The position numbers and the translations under genes were made by a program. From positions 1,085,900-1,149,899 of the forward strand of contig PCDI01000013.1 in NCBI GenBank assembly GCA_002778195.1: DNA of 64,000 nucleotides, written 5' to 3'. This document shows, in pieces, positions 37,731 to 48,807 of this stretch. The notes beneath the pieces are model-generated. The model worked only from the letters and a program-made list of their open reading frames with translations, did no database searches and was not told the DNA's origin. Position 1 is the stretch's first letter. Each line of letters begins with the position of its first letter. This DNA comes from Raffaelea ambrosiae. Taxonomy: Eukaryota > Ascomycota > Sordariomycetes > Ophiostomatales > Ophiostomataceae.

Positions 37731-39749
37731 CTTTGGCGAGGACGATCACACGAACGGGCTGAAGCTGACAGTATGGCCTGGGGCTGTGCGAGAGGCAGGA
37801 TAGACGCGGACGACGCAGAAACGACGCAGAAACGGCACAGAGAAAAAGAAGGACTCAGAGAACCCTCCGCTTGGATGCAGATCAGCCAGCCATCTCTCTC
37901 CAGATCTGCCTCTAGACAAGCTCACCCCTGCAACTCGCCTGTGATTTCTACTCTCAGTAAGTGTGCTTTTCCCCGTTCTTCTTGGCCGGCTTTCTGGTGA
38001 AGCTGGGTTGCTAGGCCGGGCTGTTCTAGATCGCCTCCCTGCCCTAGCCTAGCACCTCGCATGCTCGTGAAGTCTTTCTCGGACGGGAAATAGAAACGCC
38101 CCAGAAAGCAACAACTGCCGTGTTTTAATATCAGCTTCGGGCGCTTCATGTCACGCATGCCCTCTCGTCGGCCGGTTTATTAGTTTGTTTCCAGAAATCC
38201 TACCGAGAGCCTCCTGAGCTTGGGGTGACAACGAACCCCTGGTGGAGCGGTTGCTGTTGGTAGATCCCTCCGCCACTCTCGAGCCCCTCTCCCCTTCTCT
38301 GCATCGCCGTGCCTCGCCCTACCCCCCGTTCTTCGCACCCTGTGCCATCTGCCTTTTCCCCACCGGCCTTATTTTGTTTCCTTTGCTGTGCACCAGTGAC
38401 CTCCTCGTGTGACACATAGCGAGCCATCACGGTTTCTCCCTGGCTTCGTCAGCCCACACTCGGCCCCCCCAGAACATGATCCTGTTTTTGATCTGGAAGC
38501 CAAACAATGCTTAGGCTCTTCTCTGCAGTGCTCTGTGAAAGAAACATTTCCGGTGCTGCCACCTTCCCGTTTTGACATGTTCGTTCGCTTTAGACCACAG
38601 CCTAACAGGATAGAGAAGGACAGAGCCCGGCCTGTCTCTTTCCCAAAAAGGACCAACCGGCAGGCCCACCCTGGCACAAGAGCTACGGCCAAGCCGCCCC
38701 CCCCTTCTCTGACATGGCACAGAAGACTACGGCGCGGGGGGGGGCGGCGTGTGTCCAGCAAATGATGCTGTCGTGGCCGTGAAAAGAACGTGAGGATTTC
38801 CAGAAAGTGAGGGAAGTTAGGTAAGCGGAACAAGTGCCCGGCCGATGATCGTCGATCGCACCTGCCGTTTCAACTGCGTGCTCCACAGTGCAATAGTCAC
38901 AGTGCATGCTCATCTCTAGCTACTACTCGTACGTCAGGCCGAGCACGGCTACGCTCTAATAGGGTTGACCATTTTTAGCGTGGCAGTGTGCAATAGTTGT
39001 GTGGTAGGAGTCACCACAGAGTCACAGAGCAAGAATGGCTGCCTGAGATCGTGACAGAACAGTCATCCGACGCGTGCACGCAAGAAAATAGACATCGCGC
39101 CCTGCCCTTATATGTGCGACCCAAAAGAGAAATAAGAAGCAGCAGCGCAGAGATCGACCGACCTGCCGAGGGGACACACAGGGAGCACGCGCCCGCCAAC
39201 GCCGCACAGACAGAGAAAACGGCTCTGATAAGAGAGACTTGCTGACTTAGCCCAGAGCTGGGCGAATATTGGCCCGTTCACGAGAACGGACGGGAACCAC
39301 AGCATCGACAACCTCGAGCAGCCGCGTCCTCCACGCAGAAGGGGGAGGGACAGAGGCAACGAACGCTCGTTCGCTGCGTCGTGTTGGCAGCAGGACTGAC
39401 CGGTCTCGTCTGCGGGTAGCCGCCACCTTGCGCCTGGTGTTTCTGAGCAGAGCTGCTGTTGGGTCGTGGTGTGCTGGACCAGCCTCTCCTGGCGATCGTC
39501 ACATAGTATCGCTTTATTCTGCGTCAGCACACTTCCCCATCATCATCTGGGTTTTCGGCATCCCAGCAGCTGGCTGCACCGCTTTTTGGCCATCTTTGGC
39601 CTCCCTCTTTTTTTTTGGCCTCCTGCGTGTCTCGGTTGTCTCTTCTGGCCCGCTGAGTGCTGCTTGTCTTTTAGAGCATCAAGAGGGGGTGTCTCTATCC
39701 GTTTTTAATCCTATTTCCTATTTGTTTCCTCCTTTCTCTGCCTCTTAGC

Positions 39750-41839
39750 ATGCCCAAGAAAAGGCACTGGGCTAGGTACTCCAAGCCGCAGTCCACTGCG
39801 CCCCATTCGCTGGAGAGCTCCGGCCGCCAGAGCAACATCCATCGAGGTCTGTCCAATGCCTTCATCTGCTCATCCCTGTTTACTATGTACTTTGCTGCGT
39901 CCTTGCCATGGCTTTCCACCCCCAAATCCTCTTGACCTTGTCCTCCTCAGCGCCGTCCGCTGTTCTCCTCTCACACCCGCACCCCCCCCTTGTGACCAAC
40001 TTGCCTGGTCGTCTCTGTACTCCCGAAGAACATCCCGCCACCTCCGCTTTTCCATTTGCCATCTTTTGCTTTCTACTTTTTGCTGCCTGCCGTCTTTTAT
40101 GCAAAAAATAGAGAGGCCTTGAAGCTAACCCGATCTATGTCATCGGTGTTTCTGATGGTTACTTGTTGCTTCTTGCTTGTGAAACAGACGAACCACAAGA
40201 ACGCAGTGTAAACAATCTATTGGCAAGCTTGCGTAGGGCTAGTCTCAGTCCAAATGCCGCTTCTTCTTCTGCTGCTGCGGGGGCCAGCTCGACGGGCAAC
40301 GAAACGGATGCAGTGCTGGCGACAGTCCCACCAGCTCTCCCCCTGGTGGGTCCTACCGTTCCGCCAGAGCTTGCCCAGATTCTTCTTCCTGGACAGCCTG
40401 CGCCAGGGCCAGCGCCAGGAGCACTCTTGGGCCACCCACACTACCAACAGAATCAAGCCAATGCTGGTCTAGGCGCTGGCAGGGGAGCAGGAGTAGGCGC
40501 AGGCCACGGAGCTGGAGCTGTTGGGGGGCCCGGCGGCCCTGGAGGTGCCGGAGCTGGACGGAGACGACGACCTCCACCGGGACCGGCGCCTCCCCCGTCA
40601 TGGCTGTCTCAGTCCATTCACGCACCCAGAAGACCGGCCCAGGCTCCGAAAGCCCAGCAGGCCCCGGGTCTGCTGGGACTCGGAGGCATCAACATGCCGG
40701 GCATCAAGACACCGGACAGGGGATGCTTTGTCGACATCCTCCTGCGAAAGCTGGTGTTGGACTGGGAATTCCAAAGACACTATAACCAACACTATCTTCC
40801 TTCCTTGCAGGGACCGTTGAAGTCAGCGCTTATCTCCTGCTTGAGCCGCTGGCGGGACGAAGGCGTCTCCGTAGCCGATCTCCGATCTCTCCTGCTCCCT
40901 CATCAACCACCACCGCCGCCTGATGAAGATGACGGCAACGACGACGACGATGACGGCCCTGAAGACGGCGATGACGGAGTAGACAACGAGGATGGCACGT
41001 GGAGCGAAGACGCTCCCGTGAGCCCGAGCACCCTGAACGAAGACACCCGGTACCTCGATTTGACCGGGTCCATCGGCTACTCGATCACATTCAAAGAACT
41101 CGGCGACTTGCTCTTCCGTACGAAGCAAGACAACGATGGTGGCAAGGACACCAAAGACAAGGTGCTTCAAGAATCGTGGGACGAGGCCGTGGACATGTAC
41201 ATGCCGCGTCCGCTGCTGCCGAACCTGACACACCTGTCACTGGCGCTGGCCGGCCCCAATGGCATGTGTGGTCACGACGGCGTGTCGTGGCGGCAGCTGC
41301 TCTCGTTTGCGACGCATCTGCCCACGCTGACGCACCTGAGCCTGGCGTTTTGGCCCGAACCGACGCTGACGCCGAACGCCAAGTACGCGACGGTGGTGTC
41401 GCAGCAAGGCCGGCGGCTGCAGTACGGCGGCACGGGGCCCTACAGCCACTCGCTCGACAACGACTGGTCGGAGGCGATCCTGGTAGTGCGGAAGCTGAGC
41501 AAGGCGCTGTACGGACTGGAGTACCTGGACCTGACGGGGTGCGCGACGTGGATCCCGGCGCTGATGAAGCGGGCTGACCACGACGGGGTCGATTGGGTGG
41601 GCGACTGGGGCAAGGTCACGACGCTGGTGCTTTCTTACGGGAGAGCCGGTGGCGATGCTTCTTCTTCTTCCTCTTGGAGTTCGACGCTTCCGCAACAACC
41701 GCAGCAAGAAACAGCCCAGCCGGGGGATATGGCCAGGATCGTCAATGCGGCGAGCGAAGCCAAGATGGTCGAGAAGCACATCCGTGACCAGCGACAAGGC
41801 CGCGGACGGTTTATCACAGTCATCGGGGACAGGCCATGA
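39750..41839 (+). CDS. Fungal LRR-like protein of the family often mislabelled 'tafazzin'
   Basis: Exons 39750-39846 and 40188-41839 give 582 residues. Exon 1 encodes MPKKRHWARYSKPQSTAP and ends one base into a codon. A CTAAC at about 40125 precedes the acceptor at 40187, which is the first AG after it, and the phase matches. The N-terminus is followed by a Gly/Ala/Pro-rich spacer (about residues 75-190). Then come FVDILLRKLVLDWEFQRHY, an acidic Asp/Glu loop, DTRYLDLTGSIGYSITFKELGDLLF, PLLPNLTHLSLALAGPNG, GVSWRQLLSFATHLPTLTHL, and near the end NDWSEAILVVRKLSKALYGL and GRGRFITVIGD. The repeated L-xx-L-xx-L motifs suggest a leucine-rich-repeat-type fold. Many fungal homologues are annotated tafazzin, but I see no HX4D acyltransferase motif, so that label looks wrong. 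Function unknown. The rest of the intron contains no obvious extra exon. Confidence 0.8.
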
Positions 41840-43056
41840 GAAACGAAACGATCCGGGACAAGCAAAAGAAGAAGAAAAAACGACCAGACGAGGCGTTGTA
41901 TGCGTTCTTGGACAGAATCGAGCTTTGGGTAGATGGCTGGTCACGATTCGAAAAGCCCGTAGAATCCCGGACCACATGGAATAAACCAATTCTCATTTCA
42001 CGAATACAGTATTGCATATCAGTCCTTCATCCACGAATGCAGCACTGTATATGTAAAAGACCGTCTTTTGCAAATCTGAGGCATGCTGTTAGTGCCCTTT
42101 GTTGTTGCTAGGGCGAAGAGCAAGGCAGGAGCAAGGCAAGAAGAGCACGTGAGCATCACTGAGAGAGAAGTTGGCGTGTAAAAGCTCCTGTAAGCAGCCT
42201 CATTGTGCATTTCCCATCGCCAAGTATGCAACGACTGCGTACTTTCTGTCATTGGCCAACACTCAGCGTGAAACCCGCGTGTTTCTTAAAATTTCCTTCC
42301 CTTTTTCTTTTTTCTTTTTTTTCCCCCAATGCACCAGGTTCGGTTCAGCTCCTGTATCGGTCGCATAGCCTTGTTCTATGTATTGCTGGGTCATCCGACT
42401 GGAATGGACCAAAATGACTTTGCCCCTACATTCCATTCGTTTGGTCGACCTCAGTCCTTGTTGACCCCAGGTTCTTTTGAGTAGCCAAGAGCAAGCACCT
42501 CCCCGCGAAGCCTCTGACGCCACCATTGCCCTGCCACCCAAAAAACATTCGTGAAGATGTGGTGATGACGAGGAAGCATGGCAACGGGAACACAAGGCAG
42601 GGACAGATTCTCCTGAATAAATAATTCCCTGCCTCCCTTTGCCATCTTGAATAGTCGTTTGTATTCTTTCCTTTTCCCAATGCATTGAGCATCTTCACCT
42701 TCTTGATCGTGTTCACCTCCTCTTTCCCTTGTCTCCCCGTCTTCACTTTTTCTTTGTCGATTCTTCTCCTGGCCATACCCTCTTACCCTCTTTGCCCTCT
42801 CCCATACGCCCTCTCTTTTCATTTAGTTATACCCTCTTCTTCCCTTTGCCCTCCCACTTCTGCCTCTTTCTCTTTCCTTTTCTATTCTAGCCACTTCTCC
42901 ACCTTCGTTATTCCAATCTGGTTTCTCTCCCTTCCTTTGTCACTCTGTGAAGGAGTCCTTGGTTTGTATTCCCTCACTTACTACTAATTGTTACGACTTA
43001 CCTTTCCAGTTCCTTCCTCCTCTCTTCGAAGAAGGGATCCGTCTGATAGGTTCACA
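41840..43056. other. Intergenic region with C/T-rich leader
   Basis: The last 350 bases before 43057 are strongly C/T-rich on the + strand, as is common for leaders in filamentous fungi, and probably form the promoter and 5' untranslated region of the SUR7-like gene. Nothing coding is supported; C/T-rich frames (42685-42987) are open only because pyrimidine-rich DNA lacks stop codons. Confidence 0.6.
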
Positions 43057-44185
43057 ATGGGGATCAACTTCCTATTTCCCTCGTTGTTTTCGCTAATGGG
43101 CTTCGGCATTGCGATTCTTGCGTTGTTTGCCGGCAATACGCCTGGGTTTATGGAAGATTACCAGGTCATTTTGGTTCGTCTCTCCCTCTCCCCCTCTCTC
43201 TCCTTCTTTCCTCACTAACACACTACACTTGTAGCTCAACACCTCGGCTCTCGGTCTCAATTACGTCCCAGCTTTGACGAAAACCGACAACTATGCTCGC
43301 GACATACGCAACACCGAGCAGGTCACGTCGCACGTGTCTCTCACCGGCGAAAAGCTGGCCGACTTGACCACCCCCAGTGTGGAGGAGAGAAGCAATGCCG
43401 ACGACAACAGCACTACGGAGGAGTCGGTCTTGTTCGCCGTGAAAAAAGTCGAGGCCCGCCAGCTCACGCTGGATGCTGCCAAGGGCGTGCTCGCCGGCCT
43501 GCCCGCCGACCAGGCCGCCTCGGAGATGGCCGGCATCCTGGGCATCAGCCAGTTCTACTCGCTGCACGTCATGAACGTCTGCGAAGGCACTTGGTCGCCC
43601 AACGCCTCAGCTGTGGGCGCGTGGCGCAACGTCAGCCAGTGCACCGCCCAGCCGTCGATCAGCCAGCTCAACATCTCCGCGATGATCGACCAGGAACTGG
43701 CCAACCAGTTCACCGGCGACGCCAGCCTGGCGCTGCTGGGCGTGTCCTCGAGCCTGCAGGCGGCGCTCAACCGGATTCCGACAATTGGGCTCGTGCTCGC
43801 CGCGTTCTTCATCGTGGGCTGCATCGCCGCCGGGCTGGCCGTGGTGCTGCCGGTGGCGGCGCTGGCGACGCGGGCCTCGTGGCCCCGGGAGACGGTGCTG
43901 GCGAACCTGGGCGCGGCGTCGGGGGCGACGCTGTCGCTGCTGATTGCCGGATTGGTGTCCCAGGTGGCGGCGGGGGCGGCCGTCGAGACGATCAACCGGC
44001 TGGGCGAGAAGACGATTGGGATGCAGGCGATCCAGGGCATGCGCTTTGTCAACCTGACGTGGACGGCGTTTGCCATGATGCTGATCTCGACGATCTACTG
44101 GGCTGGGCAGCTGTATTCGACGCCCGATGCAACGGTAGCGGCCGAGGCGGCGCCCCAGCAGGCGAAGGAGGCGCCGAAGGAATGA
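43057..44185 (+). CDS. SUR7/PalI-family plasma-membrane protein
   Basis: Exons 43057-43173 and 43235-44185 give 355 residues. The 61-base intron has a gttcgt donor and a CACTAAC branch, in phase 0. The first membrane segment is about residues 6-26 (FPSLFSLMGFGIAILALFAG). A large extracellular loop follows, starting NTPGFMEDYQVILLNTSALG. The loop carries N-glycosylation sequons and the pair of cysteines expected of this claudin-like family (MNVCEGTW and SQCTAQ). Three more hydrophobic segments follow (about GLVLAAFFIVGCIAAGLAVVL, LGAASGATLSLLIAGLV and TWTAFAMMLISTIYWAGQL), and the cytoplasmic tail is short. SUR7 proteins mark eisosome/cortical-patch domains; PalI takes part in ambient pH sensing. 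The short tail favours a SUR7-type role over PalI, whose fungal members usually have long tails. Four transmembrane segments and the loop cysteines support the family well. Confidence 0.85.
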
Positions 44186-45418
44186 GAGGAGGTAGCGGGA
44201 GGAGGTGTGTGGAAAGAGGTGAACAAGATGTCCTTTATTAGTCAGCGGACCTACCCTTGGTGGACATCGGTGTTAAGCGTTGGACGAGCCGAACCTCACC
44301 CCCCTTACCCCCCCCCTAAGACAACCCACGCTTTATTGGCGGGGCCACTAATGTCGGCGGTGATTTAGCGCATCCAGACGCGCCCGGACTGCACGCAAGA
44401 GAAGCAGATAGGGGGAGAGGTCCGCAGCTGAGAACGCATAAGCTTGTCTTGGTCGGGATGACCCTGGGAAGAGTGTATTGCTCGCATCTTAATATCTTGC
44501 ATTTTGGGAGAGGTTTCTTGGTTGGATATGCACAACAAAAGCAACGGCGGATTCTTTTTTTTTTTTTGCTATTTTTTGGGGCAGGCTGATTAATTGTTTT
44601 ACTATGTATTATTAGCAGCCCATTCTACTGCCAACGCCATTATTTGCGGCTCGTCTCAGCCTCTATAATTTTCTTAGATATCTCTCAATATTCGGGATTC
44701 CCACCCACATTCTCTCAACAATTGCCAACAGATTGACAGACAAAAACGGACTCGCCTCACCCAATCCTTCTGTAACAAAAAATGCCTCCACGTCCAGCCT
44801 CCAAGCCAATTCCACACCCCCAAACCTGCTTGTTTCGCTATGGCGAGCCAATCACGTGTACCGCCCCGCATGATAAGGGGCGCAACTATGCCAAATGAAG
44901 GCGGCTAAAAGGCGTCACAGGGCGGGCATGCGGACAACACGAACGACCTGGCCTGCTCCGGGATCGTTTTTGCCAAGACTTTCCCTGTCTTCAGCTCGCA
45001 TTGCGGTGACCAACAAGAGACATAGAAGGGGGGGGGGGGGGGAGAGATTGAATGCAGCGGAAAAGCACAATTCTCTGGATCTGTGAATCTTTATCTTGCG
45101 TCGTATTTTGCTCTTTTGCCCTTTCTCTGAATCTCCGTTTTCTCGATCTTGGTTTCCTCTCGTCTTGGCCTTTACGGTCTTGTCTTGCGTCTCGTCTCCT
45201 TTTCTTGTGTCATTTGCGACTCGTAGCCTTCCGGTCCTCATACCTTACCCATAACACTACCCTTTGCTCGTGCACACGTCCTTTGAACTACTCTTCCTCT
45301 CCTCTTTTTTTTTCATTTGTCCTCTCTCTTCCACCCCCTATTTTCCCCTCTTTTGTCCTCTGCTACTTTCCCTTTCCGTTTTTTTCTATCTTTCCTCTTT
45401 TCCTTTACCCACACGACA
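44186..45418. other. Intergenic region
   Basis: Holds the 3' end of the SUR7-like gene, a T run near 44557-44568, a G run near 45030-45043 and a long C/T-rich leader (about 45090-45410) just before the MscL start. No coding segment is supported. Confidence 0.6.
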
Positions 45419-46292
45419 ATGGCTAACGAGAGCGAGGCCACTGGCACCACCACGGGCGCCGCCGTGCCGCCCAACGGGATGGCGGAGCACCTCATCCCCT
45501 TCCGCGACGATCCCGCGGCGGCCAACCCCTTCCTCGACGAGGAGCAGCTCCAGCAGGATGACGACATCCTCGAGGTGGGCGAGCGCGCCGTCAAGCGCGT
45601 CTTTGAGGGCTTCCTCGACTTTGCTCTCCAGGGCAACATCCTCGAGATCGCCTTTGGTTTGATCATTGCCGCCTCCTTCACGGCCATTGTCAACTCCTTT
45701 GTCAGCGACATCCTGCTGCCGCCCCTCTCGGTCATTCTGCCGCTCAACAAGAACTTGGACGAGAAGTTTGCCGTCCTCCAGCGTGGGCCCAACTACGCCA
45801 AGGAGAACGGCTACAACACCCTCGAGATTGCTCAGAACGATGGTGCTGTCGTCATGGCCTACGGGTAGGTTTCCTCTTATTGACTTTCCTCGCCACGCTC
45901 GTCTATTTTATGCTCTTTTTTTTTGGTCCTCGCTACGCTTGTTTTATAACTTTGATTCCACGTTCGCTTGTTCTACACTCTTTTTTGCACCTTACTTCTC
46001 TCCTCTGGCCTTACTAAAAAAAAACAGCGTCTTTCTCAACCGCATCATCAACTTTCTTGGTGTCGGCCTCTCCCTCTATGCCCTTGCCAGTTGCTACCAG
46101 TACTTCTCTCATGACCCCATCATCAAGCACACCGTCAAGTGCAAGTACTGCCGCAAGCGTATCAACGTCAAAGTGAGTCTCCGCCATACTCTTGCATTCT
46201 CCAAGTCCAGCCGTCTGACCTGCTAGTCCCAACGCTGCATCAACTGTACCAGCTGGCTCGATGGCCGCGAGGAGCGCCACGCCGGTCTGTAG
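45419..46292 (+). CDS. MscL-type large-conductance mechanosensitive channel
   Basis: Exons 45419-45864, 46028-46172 and 46227-46292 give 218 residues. Donors are gtaggt and gtgagt; the second intron is 54 bases with CTGAC nine bases before its acceptor. An acidic N-terminal stretch of about 50 residues precedes the conserved channel. The first helix is residues about 66-100 (DFALQGNILEIAFGLIIAASFTAIVNSFVSDILLPPLS), with the pore-lining Gly/Ala/Asn pattern of bacterial MscL. The periplasmic-type loop with RGPNYAKENGYNTLEIAQNDGA follows, then the second helix at about 150-175 (VFLNRIINFLGVGLSLYAL). The C-terminus has Cys187-x2-Cys190 and Cys201-x2-Cys204, a possible small zinc-binding knuckle. 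MscL opens under membrane tension as an osmotic safety valve, and homologues are known in filamentous ascomycetes. The cellular membrane in this fungus is not evident; no clear organelle signal is seen. Confidence 0.92.
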
Positions 46293-47722
46293 AGAGACCT
46301 TCTGCAAGCAATTGCATGCCATTGGTGGACGATTGGCCCACCAAACCCAGCCAGACACGAGCGTGCTCCTCTTTTCAACGTTTCCACTTTTGAGCGTACA
46401 TGAGCGTTCAGCGTAGCTCGTCCTTTGTCATTGCCCTGATTTATGTTTGCTATTATATGTTGCATGTTTTTTTTTTGCACTCTCGTTTTCTTTTTCATCT
46501 CCCTTCTCTCTCTACTGCCTGCTTGATGTCTTAGTCGAATTTGCATGGCCAGCCTTGGTGCATTTCATGCTTGAGTCTCTGTTATGTTTTAACATCCGGA
46601 TTGCCCCAGACCTCGTGCTTTTGTTACTGCTTGCTCGTATCCGCGTTGTCTTGACTACTTTTTTTTTTTTGCTTGAAGACTGTTTCGCTTTTTTGCATTT
46701 ACTTGACCAGACTGTGTTTTTTTCCTGGAGAACAACACCAGAGATGGGGATACCAGAGGAAGAGCCGGGTCACAGGATAGGAGAAGCAGCGTAGTGGGAG
46801 TGCTTATTGAAAAAAAAATTTTTTAATTTTTTGGTTTTGATGTGCAAACATCCATGCACATCCGTTACCAGCGAATGGGAGACAACCTCTTATACCGGGC
46901 CAGATCTCGAAATGTAGTGGCTTTTGGGGCTGAGTGAATTGTGAGTTGCGACAAGCTTTATCGTGTCTTGGGTGGGATCTTACACCTGTAAGAGACCATA
47001 CGCATAAGCGCTGCATGTGGCTGATGCAGCTGCGAGCCACAGTGAGGGGTGTCCTGTCAGCTGTCACAGCGAGGGGTGGCACGTGGCCTAGACACAGGCG
47101 CTGGCAGCTTGGAGAAATGAGACGGACAAGTCGACTGCCAGCTAATACCCGCAACGCAGCTTGCCTGTTTTCGGGGATAACTATCGTATATAACCCACTC
47201 AGGCTAGCATCCTAGAGTAACTACGCTGCCGGGGCGTCTTCAGCTTTACCGGTGAGGTTCTCCCAGATCGCGAAGTGGTAGAGTTTGTGACGAGTTATTG
47301 CGGTTGGATACCGGGGGGGCGGGGAGGGCGGTTTGCTTGTAAGAGAGAAGAGGCCCCTGCGCGGTGATCCAGCACGTCGATAACGTTTCTGTGTTATTAT
47401 GTGTCCAAACTCACCATAAACGAAAAGAAAAGGTCCTGCCAAAAGGGGGAAAAGGAAATAAAAAAACCAGGCGTCTTGGCGATGCGCACAAAAAGTCTTG
47501 GCAAACTTGCCGTCCATTTCTTGGCGCAACCAGATTAAAAAAAATGATGAGGCCATTCTCGCTGAACTTATCCTCTCTTTTTCTTCTTCTTTTCTTCTTC
47601 TTCTTCTTCTCCTTCTTCCTCTCACAACCCGTCCCTCCCTACCCTTTACTGCTGAACCCGCGTGAAATGACATCCACGCGCCTGGGCTGCGACCCGCTGC
47701 TCTGGTCCGGCGTCGTCCTGCA
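46293..47722. other. Intergenic region
   Basis: Contains T-rich downstream DNA after MscL, an A/T block near 46808-46832, and a C/T-rich (TTC)n stretch near 47575-47625 that is probably leader sequence of the next gene. The - strand frame at 47221-47892 is a low-complexity Arg/Glu product of that tract. No further gene is supported. Confidence 0.55.
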
Positions 47723-48275
47723 ATGACCACAATGACAACCGCACGACCGCCTCTGCTGGTGCAGCCGCCCGCCAGCCCGGCCGTCGCCACGGCGGCGGCT
47801 ACGGCGACGATGACCGCCGGCGCGCCAGCAGGCGCCGTGACTAACGCTATTCTACTCGATGTCGCCGGCGACGGCGGCCTCCCCGTGCTCATCGCCCGCG
47901 CCGCGCCTACAACCGTTCCCGTCTTCGTGCCCGGCTACGGGCCCGACGAGTGGTCCCTCCTCCGCGGCAGCATCATCGGCTCCAACACGAACCCCGCTGA
48001 GACCACGGTGACCATCTTCTGCAATGACCAGTCACTGGCCGACTCCTGCGAGCTGGCCGACGCGCTCCCTTTTGTCTTTGCCGAGGGACCCTCGACCCTG
48101 CACTACACGGGCGAATTGCCAGGGACACTGTACGTACCATGGAGTTGAAGAGATGGAGGGAGACAGACAGAGGAGTGGAGAAAGAGAGGAAACAAAGGAA
48201 CAAAGAGGGAAGAGACAAGGAACGGAAGTGGAGAAGTAGAGGCGGAGAAAGAAAGAGAAGGGGGGATGTGTTGGA

Positions 48276-48315
<40 letters not shown>

Positions 48316-48807
48316 ACACCTAACATATATACCCTCAGAACCGTCAACCTCGCTTGCCAGCTGGACGGCACGACCGCCGCCACCTGCACGGGCTACTCGT
48401 CCTACGGTTCGGGCTATCGCCCCGACCGCTCCTCCGGCTCGTCCGAAACCAGCTGGAGCAGCACCTTTTCCGGCTCCGCCGTCGAGTGGGGAGTCCTAAC
48501 ACTCTCCGTGCCGCCTTCTACCACGAGCGACGACATCGACGTAACCGCCGGCGACGGATCAGGGGCGACGGCGCCTACGCCCCAGGACAGCGGGGCCGCC
48601 TCGACCGACAGCGGCCTGATCAACACATCAGGCCTGCTGTACACGACGGCGACGGCAACATCAGCCGGGTCGTCGGTATCGATACCCTTTGGTAACATGT
48701 TTTCTCAAAACGATCGGAAAACAACAGGACGGCATACCCGGCCGTCTGTATCTGTGTCTGTATCGTGGGCGTTGGTGTTGGCTGCATGTTTGGCCACGGC
48801 TTTGTGA
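47723..48807 (+). CDS. Putative GPI-anchored cell-wall protein
   Basis: Exons 47723-48129 and 48339-48807 give 291 residues. The 209-base intron has a gtacgt donor, a CTAAC branch and a phase-2 join that yields PGTLTVNLACQLDGTTAATC. The body resembles a fungal family of small secreted or GPI proteins. It has a TVPVFVPGYG start, a cysteine-containing TVTIFCNDQSLADSCELAD segment, an EGPSTLHYTG segment, then VNLACQLDGTTAATCTGY. A Ser/Thr/Gly-rich stretch follows, and the C-terminus is hydrophobic (SWALVLAACLATAL) as expected for a GPI attachment signal. The odd point is the N-terminus: the in-frame start at 47723 gives an Ala/Pro/Thr-rich stretch and no convincing signal peptide. The true start may lie in an undetected upstream exon. 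Role inferred: wall structure or surface display. Confidence 0.6.
48279..48312. repeat. (AG)n microsatellite in intron
   Basis: About 17 AG units inside the intron of the putative GPI-protein gene. They end about 25 bases before the acceptor and just upstream of its CTAAC branch site. Confidence 0.9.

Larger units (their letters stand above)
22011..39749. other. 17.7 kb gene-poor region
   Basis: No gene can be supported in this stretch apart from the possible tiny exon near 24.0 kb. Frames of 100-236 codons occur (for example 28631-29236, 28980-29690 and 30484-31056 on +; 35059-35640 and 36325-36939 on -). They lack known motifs, have erratic Cys/Trp/Arg/Ser-rich composition and show no consistent splice signals. 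Base composition is mixed rather than AT-rich, so it does not resemble RIP-mutated transposon remnants, and I see no transposase, integrase or reverse transcriptase motifs. It contains minisatellites, a GT-rich tract, poly-A and poly-G runs and the assembly gap. It lies upstream of the Ndt80-type gene on one side and the tafazzin-labelled gene on the other. Confidence 0.6.
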
